Positions 1 to 12,100 of a stretch of DNA of 64,000 nucleotides are shown piece after piece; position 1 is the stretch's first letter; the number at the start of each line of letters is the position of its first letter. The notes under the pieces were generated by a model, which was not told where the DNA came from, made no database searches, and was given only the letters and a program-made list of their open reading frames with translations. The stretch is taken from assembly GCA_025642065.1 (NCBI GenBank), contig JAODUP010000441.1, forward strand, positions 124,001 to 188,000, written 5' to 3'. The stretch comes from Paralvinella palmiformis. Lineage: Eukaryota > Annelida > Polychaeta > Terebellida > Alvinellidae. The position numbers and the translations under genes are program-made.

Positions 1-1133
1 CAGAGCTAACTAAATGACCATAGCCGTAGGTAAATATAGTCTCACGCTCCATTCGTGAGGCCAAAGAGACGGTTTTAGGTCCTGTATATGTTGAAGAGAG
101 ACGTACGTATATGTTATCATTGACTGTGTATGTCCTGGACCATCTTTTACTTTGTCTCAGTTGTTACTCAAATGACAAAAAGGATAGGTTTAACCGAATG
201 GTCGATGAGTAATAATCAAGGTCAGTGTCAATAAAAGGTATCATGCACTGCCTTTTTTGTGGATAGAGATTAATTGATCAAAATAATTAATTCCAGTTCA
301 TTCTATAGGGTTTAATAGGTTCCACTTTCTGACGTAAACGAGACTAGCAAAGCTGGTCATGCTGATGGTTGATGTTGATTGTTGGGTTCTGGGTTCAGAA
401 TTAGGGAAACTATGTCTTCCTGTGTGTCGCAAGAGGTTACTAAAAAGAGACGACCATAAATGACTTTTTTGTTATGATGTGACGATAAGTTTATACTCGT
501 TCATTCACTCTCATTGTATTGGTTTTAAAATGAATCTGTTCAAAGCAAATATATTGGCATATATTACGTAAAGTTGTCCCTTTTCGCTGTTATTCCTACA
601 AGTTTGGTGGAATTATAGTTACTATATATGGACATGCAATTAAATATAAACTATTATGACATTTCTCTCCGGCAAAATCGAGCCTGTAGTTGATAAAGAC
701 AAGCTGTGTAGAGAGTTGCATAAGCATATTATTATCATACTGCATATTCCTAATCATCCCTCATTTTCTCTTGTTATATTTAACGGAATTGATAGTCAAA
801 GCCATATCTGTTGGACATTGTTTCTTATTGGGATTTGTTTATTTTCATTCAGTGTTTAATTATTGCTGGTATATCGTCTTCTGATTGATGGATGATCATC
901 CGAGTTCGTACTTGTTTAGTTAGTCTTCTGATGGTGAACTGCAGGGCCGTATTAACCCATGGCTGAATCCCTAGCCTTTTACTATAGGTATTTGGGGCCC
1001 CCTCCGGTACTTCAAATTGGACCCCACTACAGCTGACATTCTGACCCTGGTACGGGTGGCACTAGGCATATAACCATTCTTTGGGTCTCCTGAAGAATGC
1101 TACTCACAATTTTTAAAGATAATTTAAATAAAC

Positions 1134-1136
<3 letters not shown>

Positions 1137-1205
<69 letters not shown>
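1137..1205. repeat. (TA)n/(GA)n microsatellite
   Basis: Compound TA then GA dinucleotide repeat just outside the left end of hAT copy 1. The matching repeat at 6012-6079 has a different length, as expected for fast-evolving repeats. Confidence 0.95.
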
Positions 1206-1208
<3 letters not shown>

Positions 1209-1209
1209 A

Positions 1210-3626
1210 CAGTGACAGATCGAAGGGGGGGGTCAGGGAGCCAAGACCCCCTTCCTCAGGGGGTCAGAGCTCCACCCCGATCTCCAGTGAGGATCCTTCA
1301 TCTTTAAATGGCCATCATATCGTCTTAAAATGTTTTCCGGTTCACAACCATGTTTCTATGAGAATTTAGCATTGCTAAGCCACACAAACATTATTCCGTC
1401 ATTGTTGCCCTTACCCGGGTCTTAAGTATACGCATCAAGGCCGAGAATGAGTGTTTGCAACATACAGACGTGACTGGAAGAACAGGATACGATTTAGAAA
1501 TAGTATGAATATTCGGATAAAGGTCTTTGTCTGCAAGTTTTACTGGGCTTGTATCCGGTGCAGTATTTTCCCGATGAACCCGACGCCCAACACTTCGCTT
1601 TGGTTTAAAGTCTACCTCTAATCGTTCTGCAATTTGTTCTGTTCTACTGAATAAACAATCAAACTGTTCATCATTGCGCTTTGTATTTAATAACTGAATC
1701 ATGTTTTTAGTTTCGTCAAAAACAGAAGAAACAAATATTGCAATCTGTCTTCTGCAAAAACAGCATCGAAGGTTTTAGCAGACTCAAAACAAATTGGGCT
1801 ACAACTAATGCCACGATAAACTCGGGATCCTCTAAAGGTCGTCTGTACCCAGCTGCAGTAGTTATTACATCTGAAGAGACGACGATTTCAATTTTACACA
1901 TTACTGAATGAATTGATTGATACTGGGCCATCAACGATGAAACTGCACCAACTCTTGCAATCCATCTAGTTTCACAGAGTCTGGGAAGAGTTAAGTCACC
2001 GCCCTTCTTCAGAAGCGGTACGTCAATATCGTCTTCACATTCCACAACATCAGGTAGTTCGGTAAGCAAGTCTTCGAACTTGTCGAATATTGTTGCATCT
2101 TTCTGTTACAACCAAATTAAGATTGTGCGATTTACAATGTACATATTGTGCGTTCGGACAATGTTCTCGAATACGTTCTTTTACACCAGAAACCACTCCA
2201 CTCATAACGCTTGCTCCGTCGTATCCTTGGCCTCGAACATTGCCAAGATCTAATCCCCACGCACCTCCGTAAATTTTCCAAAATTGATTCAGCATTGTGT
2301 TCAGCATCAACCTTTTCTTGTTCAACAAATCCAAGAAAATCTCCATGGATTACGATTCGTAGTTCTCACCATCAACATACTGAACGCAAATCGATAATTG
2401 TTCTCTAACAGATACGTCTGTCTTTTCATCGGCTCAAACAGCAAAGAACTTACTCTTCTTGCAGTTATATATTAGCTGCTTCCTTATTTCAGTTTTACAA
2501 CAGTGAATAAGTTCATTTTGTACCGTCTCCAGATGTTCCTTCAAAACCTTATCAAAACTTGATTTCCTGTCAATGAAAAACTGAGTATTTCCGTCCTCCT
2601 TTTTTGATATTTGTCCCAGTTACCACGCAGTTGCCATATTTCTTTGGCCAAACACAACAATGACATCTATGATTGAAATCAATACAGCTCTGTCCTTCGT
2701 AACTTTTGCTGAGTGAGGAGTAAATGTCTGATTTTGCACCTTCACAAACCACCAAAAACTCCTTTCATGTTTCAACAGCATCAATATGATCGTTAGCTTC
2801 CTTGTGCAATTTCAAACAGGAGCGTTTGACACCTATAGCATTCTTTCAGTGAGTAAATCCCTTATTGCCGAATAAAGTTACATTACCAGCGAATATTTTA
2901 CAGTATTTACAGCATGCAGCATCTTCTATTTGTGAATATCTTAGCCAGGGAAACTGACTTTCCAATGTGGCTAGATAGCGACAACCTTAAATGTTTTCTG
3001 AGGATAAGATTTTGCTGGTTTGGAATCGATTTTTGAAGTAAGAAATGTCAGTTTCTCTGAATCGGAGAGTCTTTTCATATAATATGAAGGGTCAAGGGAA
3101 ACAGTCGATTTATCCTTTGGATTTGACTGGGCTACTGAAATTGTCTCGGCCTGGCTTATTTCAGTTGTCACTGACATAATAGTCATTGATGGCCCTGGAC
3201 ATTTAACAACAGCGTCTGGTAACAAATTAATGTTTTCACCTTCAAACGGATTATCGCAACATTACGCTTGACTTACATCTGAAGCCTGTCCAAAATTTTC
3301 ATCGACCAGCTGTTCTTTTGAAAATGGAACATCAGGATTGTCTACAAAATATCGAAAGGTCACGTACTGCATTGGATTTGAAAAAAATAAAAAAATAAAT
3401 TATATTTTTTCTATATGTAAATAATAAACTAAAGAAATTTCTCCTAGACTGCACAGAAATAATTTTTGTATAACGAATATGTATATTTTAAAATCTTCCA
3501 TAATCCATTTATTTAGTTATATGAAATAATTCAAAAGAACTACAAGGGATGGAGGATCCAGGGGTGGAGTAAGACCCCCCCCCCCTTTAGGACCAAAAAA
3601 ACCTTTTAATGTCAACTTGCAAAATC
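1210..3626 (-). mobile_element. hAT-superfamily DNA transposon, copy 1, right end missing
   Basis: The left end begins CAGTGACAGATC, followed by G/C-rich runs. It pairs with the right end preserved in copy 2 (CAGTGGCGGATC read on the minus strand, at 8091-8102), which is the usual terminal inverted repeat style of TTF/ZMYM-like hAT elements. The interior carries a broken transposase on the minus strand. The right end is gone because the A/B deletion junction at about 3626 removed it. I see no clear 8-bp target duplication. Confidence 0.75.
1391..3225 (-). pseudogene. hAT transposase relic (TTF-finger/ZMYM1-like), copy 1
   Basis: Read on the minus strand in several frames. The N-terminal region (3225-2971) is followed by a TTF-type zinc-finger-like block with a CCKYCK motif (about 2960-2880). 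Next come the first catalytic region, with ADEKTD just after an in-frame stop (near 2430), and the second, GQGYDGASVMSG (about 2230). The nucleic-acid-facing motif CKSHNLNLVV follows (about 2110), then CETRWIARVG (about 1960), and the C-terminal hAT dimerisation block with HSFSALMRILKTRVRATM (about 1455-1391). Frames shift between blocks and stops interrupt them, so no intact enzyme is made. The same stop before ADEKTD occurs in copy 2. Confidence 0.85.
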
Positions 3627-4839
3627 TACTTTTAGCTTAATGTAGTACTGGTGGATCAGATAATAAATAAATAATTAGATTGGATAAAATATCAAGATGC
3701 ACTCAATGGATACATATATATGCTTTATGTTTAATTTTATATGCATATAAAGTTATGAAAACTATTGCTGCATCCATTCAGGTAATATGTACTTAACAAC
3801 AATATTCTTTTCCACACAAAGAAATGTGTTGATTATTTTTGTACGAAATGGAATAAACACCAAACCAATTATCATACAATTCAATTTTACTACTCTCAAT
3901 AACATTCTAAAAACTTTCTATAATATAAGTTTATCTGATGATTTATTAATTTGCTATAAAAAATAAATCAGATAAAGCTAAAACCAATATCTCTATGTGT
4001 ACATTTGTATATATTTTCATCATAAAACTCCTTCACATGTAAAAATATGGATGCTTATTTGTATATGGTCCCTTTTGCTGAGTTACTGACACTATCCCTC
4101 CACTACTGTTTATTGGGAAGCAATACAGAAATTTGAAGTGCTCTCATGTTGGTCACTAGTACTAGACTATTTTATATCCTCAGAGGGAGTTTGGCATCCC
4201 ACTTTTTGTTTAATTCAATGAGAAGACGGTGCCATTTAAACTTTTTAGCTATCCACACGATCGTGAGCTGAGTACTAATTTTGACACTTGATTGAACGCC
4301 TAATCTTTAGTATCAAACTCCTGGAAGTTGCTAGTAATGTACATATATGTGAACCTGCTTTGTTTATGTCACCGGTGTTCAGTTTATCACTTCATTGCTC
4401 ATTTAATTGGATCTGACAGGTTTAAGATGTTTGTTATGGTATGAGTTGTTATATTAGAAAATATAATAACATAGTGTACGAATGTGCATTTGGGTGATAC
4501 AGTTATTGGTGTCCAAAGTGAAATAAAGTTCTCATACTTTCGTGTACTTTGCATTATTCTGTCTACAATAACAACCAGGGTGCCCCATAAGCACAGGGCT
4601 TAGTTAGAGTATAGCACTGAAAATCTCCAGGTTATGTGGGCTTTAATCAAACTTATATTTTGTGTTTCTCAAAACAAACAAAACACTGAGTTACTTACAG
4701 CCCACAAGTAGTATTATCAAACAAACTTTTTTCCAATGGGTTGCAGCACCCAAAATGGCTTGTCCATTTTCTTCCATTCACATCTAGATATATTATAATT
4801 CTCTATGTAAATAAAATTGTATGTGTGCAGGCAATATTT
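3627..4839. repeat. Duplicated segment B, copy 1
   Basis: Matches 10827-12036 almost base for base, apart from small indels near 3935-3960 and 4345. In this copy B follows A directly, whereas in the other copy 2.79 kb lies between them. The segment holds no gene. It contains an old interspersed repeat (about 4170-4300) also found near 37.7 kb. Confidence 0.93.
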
Positions 4840-6008
4840 TGGTACCAAGTGCCGGGTGCTTTAACTGCTAGGCCACCAGAGCTAACTAAATGACCATAGC
4901 CGTAGGTAAATATAGTCTCACGCTCCATTCGTGAGGCCAAAGAGACGGTTTTAGGTCCTGTATATGTTGAAGAGAGACGTACGTATATGTTATCATTGAC
5001 TGTGTATGTCCTGGACCATCTTTTACTTTGTCTCAGTTGTTACTCAAATGACAAAAAGGATAGGTTTAACCGAATGGTCGATGAGTAATAATCAAGGTCA
5101 GTGTCAATAAAAGGTATCATGCACTGCCTTTTTTGTGGATAGAGATTAATTGATCAAAATAATTAATTCCAGTTCATTCTATAGGGTTTAATAGGTTCCA
5201 CTTTCTGACGTAAACGAGACTAGCAAAGCTGGTCATGCTGATGGTTGATGTTGATTGTTGGGTTCTGGGTTCAGAATTAGCAAACTATGTCTTCCTGTGT
5301 GTCGCAAGAGGTTACTAAAAAGAGACGACCATAAATGACTTTTTTGTTATGATGTGACGATAAGTTTATACTCGTTCATTCACTCTCATTGTATTGGTTT
5401 TAAAATGAATCTGTTCAAAGCAAATATATTGGCATATATTACGTAAAGTTGTCCCTTTTCGCTGTTATTCCTACAAGTTTGGTGGAATTATAGTTACTAT
5501 ATATGGACATGCAATTAAATATAAACTATTATGACATTTCTCTCCGGCAAAATCGAGCCTGTAGTTGATAAAGACAAGCTGTGTAGAGAGTTGCATAAGC
5601 ATATTATTATCATACTGCATATTCCTAATCATCCCTCATTTTCTCTTGTTATATTTAACGGAATTGATAGTCAAAGCCATATCTGTTGGACATTGTTTCT
5701 TATTGGGATTTGTTTATTTTCATTCAGTGTTTAATTATTGCTGGTATATCGTCTTCTGATTGATGGATGATCATCCGAGTTCGTACTTGTTTAGTTAGTC
5801 TTCTGATGGTGAACTGCAGGGCCGTATTAACCCATGGCTGAATCCCTAGCCTTTTACTATAGGTATTTGGGGCCCCCTCCGGTACTTCAAATTGGACCCC
5901 ACTACAGCTGACATTCTGACCCTGGTACGGGTGGCACTAGGCATATAACCATTCTTTGGGTCTCCTGAAGAATGCTACTCACAATTTTTAAAGATAATTT
6001 AAATAAAC

Positions 6009-6011
<3 letters not shown>

Positions 6012-6060
<49 letters not shown>

Positions 6061-6079
6061 AGAGAGAGAGAGAGAGAGA
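6012..6079. repeat. (AT)n/(GA)n microsatellite
   Basis: Counterpart of the repeat at 1137-1205, with a longer AT run and a shorter, interrupted GA run. Confidence 0.95.
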
Positions 6080-6081
6080 AA

Positions 6082-8102
6082 CAGGACAGATCGAAGGGGG
6101 GGGTCAGGGAGCCAAGACCCCCTTCCTCAGGGGGTCAGAGCTCCACCCCGATCTCCAGTGAGGATCCTTCATCTTTAAATGGCCATCATATCGTCTTAAA
6201 ATGTTTTCCGGTTCACAACCATGTTTCTATGAGAATTTAGCATTGCTAAGCCACACAAACATTATTCCGTCATTGTTGCCCTTACCCGGGTCTTAAGTAT
6301 ACGCATCAAGGCCGAGAATGAGTGTTTGCAACATACAGACGTGACTGGAAGAACAGGATACGATTTAGAAATAGTATGAATATTCGGATAAAGGTCTTTG
6401 TCTGCAAGTTTTACTGGGCTTGTATCCGGTGCAGTATTTTCCCGATGAACCCGACGCCCAACACTTCGCTTTGGTTTAAAGTCTACCTCTAATCGTTCTG
6501 CAATTTGTTCTGTTCTACTGAATAAACAATCAAACTGTTCATCATTGCGCTTTGTATTTAATAACTGAATCATGTTTTTAGTTTCGTCAAAAACAGAAGA
6601 AACAAATATTGCAATCTGTCTTCTGCAAAAACAGCATCGAAGGTTTTAGCAGACTCAAAACAAATTGGGCTACAACTAATGCCACGATAAACTCGGGATC
6701 CTCTAAAGGTCGTCTGTACCCAGCTGCAGTAGTTATTACATCTGAAGAGACGACGATTTCAATTTTACACATTACTGAATGAATTGATTGATACTGGGCC
6801 ATCAACGATGAAACTGCACCAACTCTTGCAATCCATCTAGTTTCACAGAGTCTGGGAAGAGTTAAGTCACCGCCCTTCTTCAGAAGCGGTACGTCAATAT
6901 CGTCTTCACATTCCACAACATCAGGTAGTTCGGTAAGCAAGTCTTCGAACTTGTCGAATATTGTTGCATCTTTCTGTTACAACCAAATTAAGATTGTGCG
7001 ATTTACAATGTACATATTGTGCGTTCGGACAATGTTCTCGAATACGTTCTTTTACACCAGAAACCACTCCACTCATAACGCTTGCTCCGTCGTATCCTTG
7101 GCCTCGAACATTGCCAAGATCTAATCCCCACGCACCTCCGTAAATTTTCCAAAATTGATTCAGCATTGTGTTCAGCATCAACCTTTTCTTGTTCAACAAA
7201 TCCAAGAAAATCTCCATGGATTTCGTAGTTCTCACCATCAACATACTGAACGCAAATCGATAATTGTTCTCTAATAGATACGTCTGTCTTTTCATCGGCT
7301 CAAACAGCAAAGAACTTACTCTTCTTGCAGTTATATATTAGCTGCTTCCTTATTTCAGTTTCACAACAGTGAATAAGTTCATTTTGTACCGTCTCCAGAT
7401 GTTCCTTCAAAACCTTATCAAAACTTGATTTCCTGTCAATGAAAAACTGAGTATTTCCGTCCTCCTTTTTTGATATTTGTCCCAGTTACCACGCAGTGCG
7501 ATATTTCTTTGGCCAAACACAACAATGACATCTATGATTGAAATCAATACAGCTCTGTCCTTCGTAACTTTTGCTGAGTGAGGAGTAAATGTCTGATTTT
7601 GCACCTTCACAAACCACCAAAAACTCCTTTGATGTTTCAACAGCATCAATATGATCGTTAGCTTCCTTGTGCAATTTCAAACAGGAGCGTTTGACACCTA
7701 TAGCATTCTTTCAGTGAGTAAATCCCTTATTGCCGAATAAAGTTACATTTCCAGCGAATATTTTACAGTATTTACAGCATGCAGCATCTTCTATTTGTGA
7801 ATATCTTAGCCAGGGAAACTGACTTTCCAATGTGGCTAGATAGCGACAACCTTAAATGTTTTCTGAGGATAAGATTTTGCTGGTTTGGAATCGATTTTTG
7901 AAGTAAGAAATGTCAGTTTCTCTGAATCGGAGAGTCTTTTCATATAATATGAAGGGTCAAGGGAAACAGTGAAATTGTCTCGGCCTGGCTTATTTCAGTT
8001 TAGGACCAAAAAAACCTTTTAATGTCAACTTGCAAAATATAGGGAAAATTATTTGAAAAATCGAGCCGGGCCCTCAGTTTGAGAATTCTGGATCCGCCAC
8101 TG
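6082..8102 (-). mobile_element. hAT-superfamily DNA transposon, copy 2, both ends present
   Basis: The left end is CAGGACAGATCGAAGG at 6082; the right end finishes GGATCCGCCACTG at 8102. The ends pair as imperfect inverted repeats. The right 64 bases lie in the stretch deleted from copy 1, so this copy shows where the element originally ended. The interior carries deletions and a dead transposase. Confidence 0.72.
6262..7990 (-). pseudogene. hAT transposase relic, copy 2
   Basis: Same succession of blocks as copy 1: zinc-finger region near 7830-7750, catalytic region with GQGYDGASVMSG near 7100, CKSHNLNLVV near 6980, CETRWIARVG near 6830 and the C-terminal dimerisation block at 6320-6262. 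The fragment at 7310-6921 stays open longer than in copy 1 because copy 1 carries a 5-base insertion there. Stops and frameshifts elsewhere make it non-functional. Confidence 0.85.
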
Positions 8103-8869
8103 AACTTAGAAGCTTTAACGACAGCTTATACGGCGTAAACGCCATCGAAAATTTGAACTTAAAAAGAAATTGGACTAAATTCCCGTAGAAAATATAGGCC
8201 AAGCTCAATTTCAGTCAAAGACATTTCTATGGACCAAACAACATAAGACACCGAGATTCCTCTAAAGTTTTGTAATTTTAAAGTTATGCTTACCACCTCC
8301 TGACTTTCTTTTCAACGAACCGGTCTTTAGATAGTTTTTTTTTTAGAGACATGGGTGCTATCGTGACGCTAAATGACAATATATATTGCATCAGGGCAAG
8401 AACCGGGCTAAGATTTCAACGTGTGAAAAGGATTTTGTATGCCTTAAATCATCAGGTATTCTATAAACCTGTTTGATGTCTGATGTCCTTGAAGTCAGTT
8501 ATGTCTTTCACCGCAACGACTATAATAGACCTAATACGGTAACCGTACACTAAAGGAATTCATTCAGTGGATATCGTAATCGTTTCAATCTGAATAGAGG
8601 TTTATATTTTATATTTTTTTAAATAAAATCTTTGTATAAAAAAGTCAATTTTGGTATGAGGCATTTCCCTCAATGTAGTTAAGGCCATGCTATTGGTGTT
8701 TCTTCTCTGTATATTGTATCATGAAAAAATATTGTATTACATATATCTATTATGTACAGTATATGGAGGAATAAAGCACTTAATTACTTACTATGTACGG
8801 GCACAGTTTGCTTGGTGGCGAACAGGTTAGATACGTTTTCTAAATGTTCCGATTGTACCCCGAGCGAAA
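8039..8869 (+). promoter_or_regulatory. RELCH 5' flank and probable promoter/5' UTR
   Basis: Single-copy sequence between the right end of hAT copy 2 (8102) and the RELCH start codon. No TATA box is obvious close to the ATG. The start codon context is GAAAATGGCGGC, close to the TISU/YY1 element known from TATA-less metazoan promoters with short leaders. The transcription start cannot be fixed from sequence alone, and a non-coding exon further upstream cannot be excluded. Confidence 0.45.
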
Positions 8870-9191
8870 ATGGCGGCTGCCTCAACAAATCCATTCCTAG
8901 CGGGCTGTGTTTTGGACTCTGTTGAGAACGAACTAATTGAAGAGACAAATGAATCAGTTGAAATTGATGCGGAGAAAGAGACTAGGAATAGTTCCCTGCC
9001 AGAGGCGGATGGCGTCACGTTGGATCAGTTAGCAGTAAAGTTATTGAGGGATAACTTTCATCTGACAGCTCTTGAACTTCATACCGAGCTACTCGAAGCT
9101 GGGAGAGAACTCCCAAGATTGCGAGATTTCTTCTCAAATCCTGCTAATTTTGAACGGGCAAGACAAACCGATTTATCGCCACCTGGTTTGG
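8870..9191 (+). CDS. RELCH: RELCH exon 1
   Basis: Residues 1-107. Starts ATGGCGGCT with A at -3. An acidic Glu-rich stretch precedes the conserved LisH-like helix pair with LELHTELLEAGRELPRLRDF, which matches vertebrate RELCH closely. The donor is GTATGT; the exon ends in phase 1. This exon lies in the stretch missing from the upstream duplicate. Confidence 0.93.
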
Positions 9192-12100
9192 GTATGTATC
9201 TGTCACACATCTGTAATTTAACGGGTGCTTTGACTTTGTTTACAAAATAGAATATCGTGTTGTTTACCGTTCTAGACTCTACACTAGACCCTCTAGATCT
9301 ACACACACTGACACAGTGTCGAGTGTGTGACACACTCTATACTAATATAGCGGTGTCGCTGATAGTCAGTAGAGTCACAGTGACTCAGAGTTTACTGAGA
9401 GGTTGACAATAATAACTAATAAGCGATAATACAGGTTTGGCAATATGGTCAATTTCCAGCTCTTAAAATATCTACAATGTTATAGCCTAGGGTTTGCGTA
9501 GCCGAGCATTGGAAACCTATTTGCTGTTGCTACAGGTCTGAGCACTCAATGCACTGGCTCCTGGTAGGGCTGAGCAGTTAACGCTTGCTCACGAATCTGG
9601 ACACACCCCAGGCCATTGCTGTAGGCCATGGCCTCTTATAGGGGGTTTGTTAATTTCATGCATGATTTACTGCAGGACATAAGGTTTCCGCTGAGTGCTC
9701 AGATCTTTATATCAGGGTTGGAGTTTAAACTGATTTAGCCCAGCCTGACTTATTATTAGGTTTAACGTAATTAAATGTCCCAATATAATTACAGTTATTT
9801 AGTCCTGAATCCAACGTACTGTTAGTTCATAGATAATATATAAAACATTACAACAAATCTAATATATTGTTCTTTATAAGTTCAGTTTATTTTGTGCACT
9901 GCGCTCCCTGCCATATTGAAGAGGGATCACTGTACTGGTTGTTACGCCATTACTGATGACTGAACCTGGTAGACGGCAATGGAACTCCAGAGTGTGTTGG
10001 AGAAGATTATGTAATGACCTGTGGCATTTTGACAGATGCCGCAGGTGTATCAACAATCTTTGCAGAATCAGGTTGAACACACATACCTGCCTCTTCCAGT
10101 ACAGGGTCTGCTCCCAATATACCAGAATCTCGAATCTGGTCTACATGGCTTCTATGAATTATTCCATCGGGTCTCACTATATGGTGAGGCACCGAGGCTT
10201 CCCTGCATGTTACTATGCCTGGAACCCACTATTGATCATTGCAGTATTCCAGCATGGCCACATGTTGGCCAACTTTAAATTGACGGACAGTATGATAATT
10301 ACTACTACCCGGGGTAGTACCCACCTGTCAAATCTGATTTTGTTCCACCGTTTATCGAATGTTTGACTTAATCAAATCAAGCCTGGATAAGTAAGGGCCC
10401 ACAAACAGTAGTATTGCTGGACTTTCAATTGTTGTATTGTGTGTAGTATTCCTATAAGCCAACAAGTAAGTGGCAACCTTTCGATCATTATTGACTTAAT
10501 TTATCACAAAATATTGTTCAACTCTTTCTACGTAAATCTTCCATGACTCTTTCGATGAATCAAACACATCTAATGTTCCAATAATCCCATCCTCGTCGCC
10601 AATTGAAATGTATGCATTTTTAGCTGGAATTGCACAATCATATTCATGTAAATAACATCCATCGAGATGGAAACTAAAAAGGTTTTATGCACATGTGGGA
10701 AGTTATGTTTGCACACAAATAATTTACACAACAGCAATATCATACATTACATGATTCACCTACAGTGCCTACTCTCTATGTGATTACTCAGTGTTGACTA
10801 CAAGAATACGTCTTATGCTATGAAATCTACTTTTAGCTTAATGTAGTACTGGTGGATCAGATAATAAATAAATAATTAGATTGGATAAAATATCAAGATG
10901 CACTCAATGGATACATATATATGCTTTATGTTTAATTTTATATGCATATAAAGTTATGAAAACTATTGCTGCATCCATTCAGGTAATATGTACTTAACAA
11001 CAATATTCTTTTCCACACAAAGAAATGTGTTGATTATTTTTGTACGAAATGGAATAAACACCAAACCAATTATCATACAATTCAATTTTACTACTCTCAA
11101 TAACATTCTAAAAACTTTCTGTAATATAAGTTTAATATATATATATCAGATAAAGCTAAAACCAATATCTCTATCAGTCTATGTGTACATTTGTATATAT
11201 TTTCATCATAAAACTCCTTCACATGTAAAAATATGGATACTTATTTGTATATGGTCCCTTTTGCTGAGTTACTGACACTATCCCTCCACTACTGTTTATT
11301 GGGAAGCAATACAGAAATTTGAAGTGCTCTCATGTTGGTCACTAGTACTAGACTATTTTATATCCTCAGAGGGAGTTTGGCATCCCACTTTTTGTTTAAT
11401 TCAATGAGAAGACGGTGCCATTTAAACTTTTTAGCTATCCACACGATCGTGAGCTGAGTACTAATTTTGACACTTGATTGAACTCCTAATCTTTAGTATC
11501 AAACTCTTGGAAGTTGCTATTAATGTACATATCTGTGAACTCTATGTGAACCTGCTTTGTTTATGTCACCGGTGTTCAGTTTATCACTTCATTGCTCATT
11601 TAATTGGATCTGACAGGTTTAAGATGTTTGTTATGGTATGAGTTGTTATATTAGAAAATATAATAACATAGTGTACGAATGTGCATTTGGGTGATACAGT
11701 TATTGGTGTCCAAAGTGAAATAAAGTTCTCATACTTTCGTGTACTTTGCATTATTCTGTCTACAATAACAACCAGGGTGCCCCATAAGCACAGGGCTTAG
11801 TTAGAGTATAGCACTGAAAATCTCCAGGTTATGTGGGCTTTAATCAAACTTATATTTTGTGTTTCTCAAAACAAACAAAACACTGAGTTACTTACAGCCC
11901 ACAAGTAGTATTATCAAACAAACTTTTTTCCAATGGGTTGCAGCACCCAAAATGGCTTGTCCATTTTCTTCCATTCACATCTAGATATATTATAATTCTC
12001 TATGTAAATAAAAGTGTATTTGTGCAGGCAATATTTATTTCCAGGTCCTGGAAATCTAGAATTTTATGAAATCAGGAAATGTCCTGGAAAAATATTGCCT

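Larger units (their letters stand above)
1..3626. repeat. Duplicated segment A, copy 1
   Basis: Nearly identical by eye to 4877-8038, with few substitutions. Differences include a 1-base indel near 413, a longer GA microsatellite at 1172-1205, a small insertion near 2350, and about 31 bp and 421 bp (roughly 3167-3587) that are absent from the other copy. It begins at the first base of the window, so its true left edge cannot be seen. Bases 1-940 contain no recognisable gene; a 67-codon open frame at 656-859 is duplicated intact but resembles nothing known. Confidence 0.93.
4877..8038. repeat. Duplicated segment A', copy 2
   Basis: Second copy of 1-3626. It starts 37 bases after the end of segment B; those bases (4840-4876) may belong to the left edge of the unit. 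Relative to copy 1 it has lost about 31 bp and 421 bp near its right end, so neither copy is a simple derivative of the other. It runs on into the single-copy stretch that holds RELCH exon 1. Confidence 0.93.

Noticed and set aside
656..859. 67-codon frame present twice (also 5531-5734)
   Set aside because: It is conserved only because the whole block was duplicated. It has no recognisable domain or splice context and lies beside a dead transposon.
1097..1369. 90-codon frame with IYIYIY and RERERE runs
   Set aside because: It is a translation of the (TA)n and (GA)n microsatellites plus transposon end. Similar frames at 17696, 24557, 30141, 36205 and 49500 have the same cause.
9956..10366. 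136-codon plus-strand frame
   Set aside because: It is antisense to the gypsy remnant, which is readable on the minus strand.
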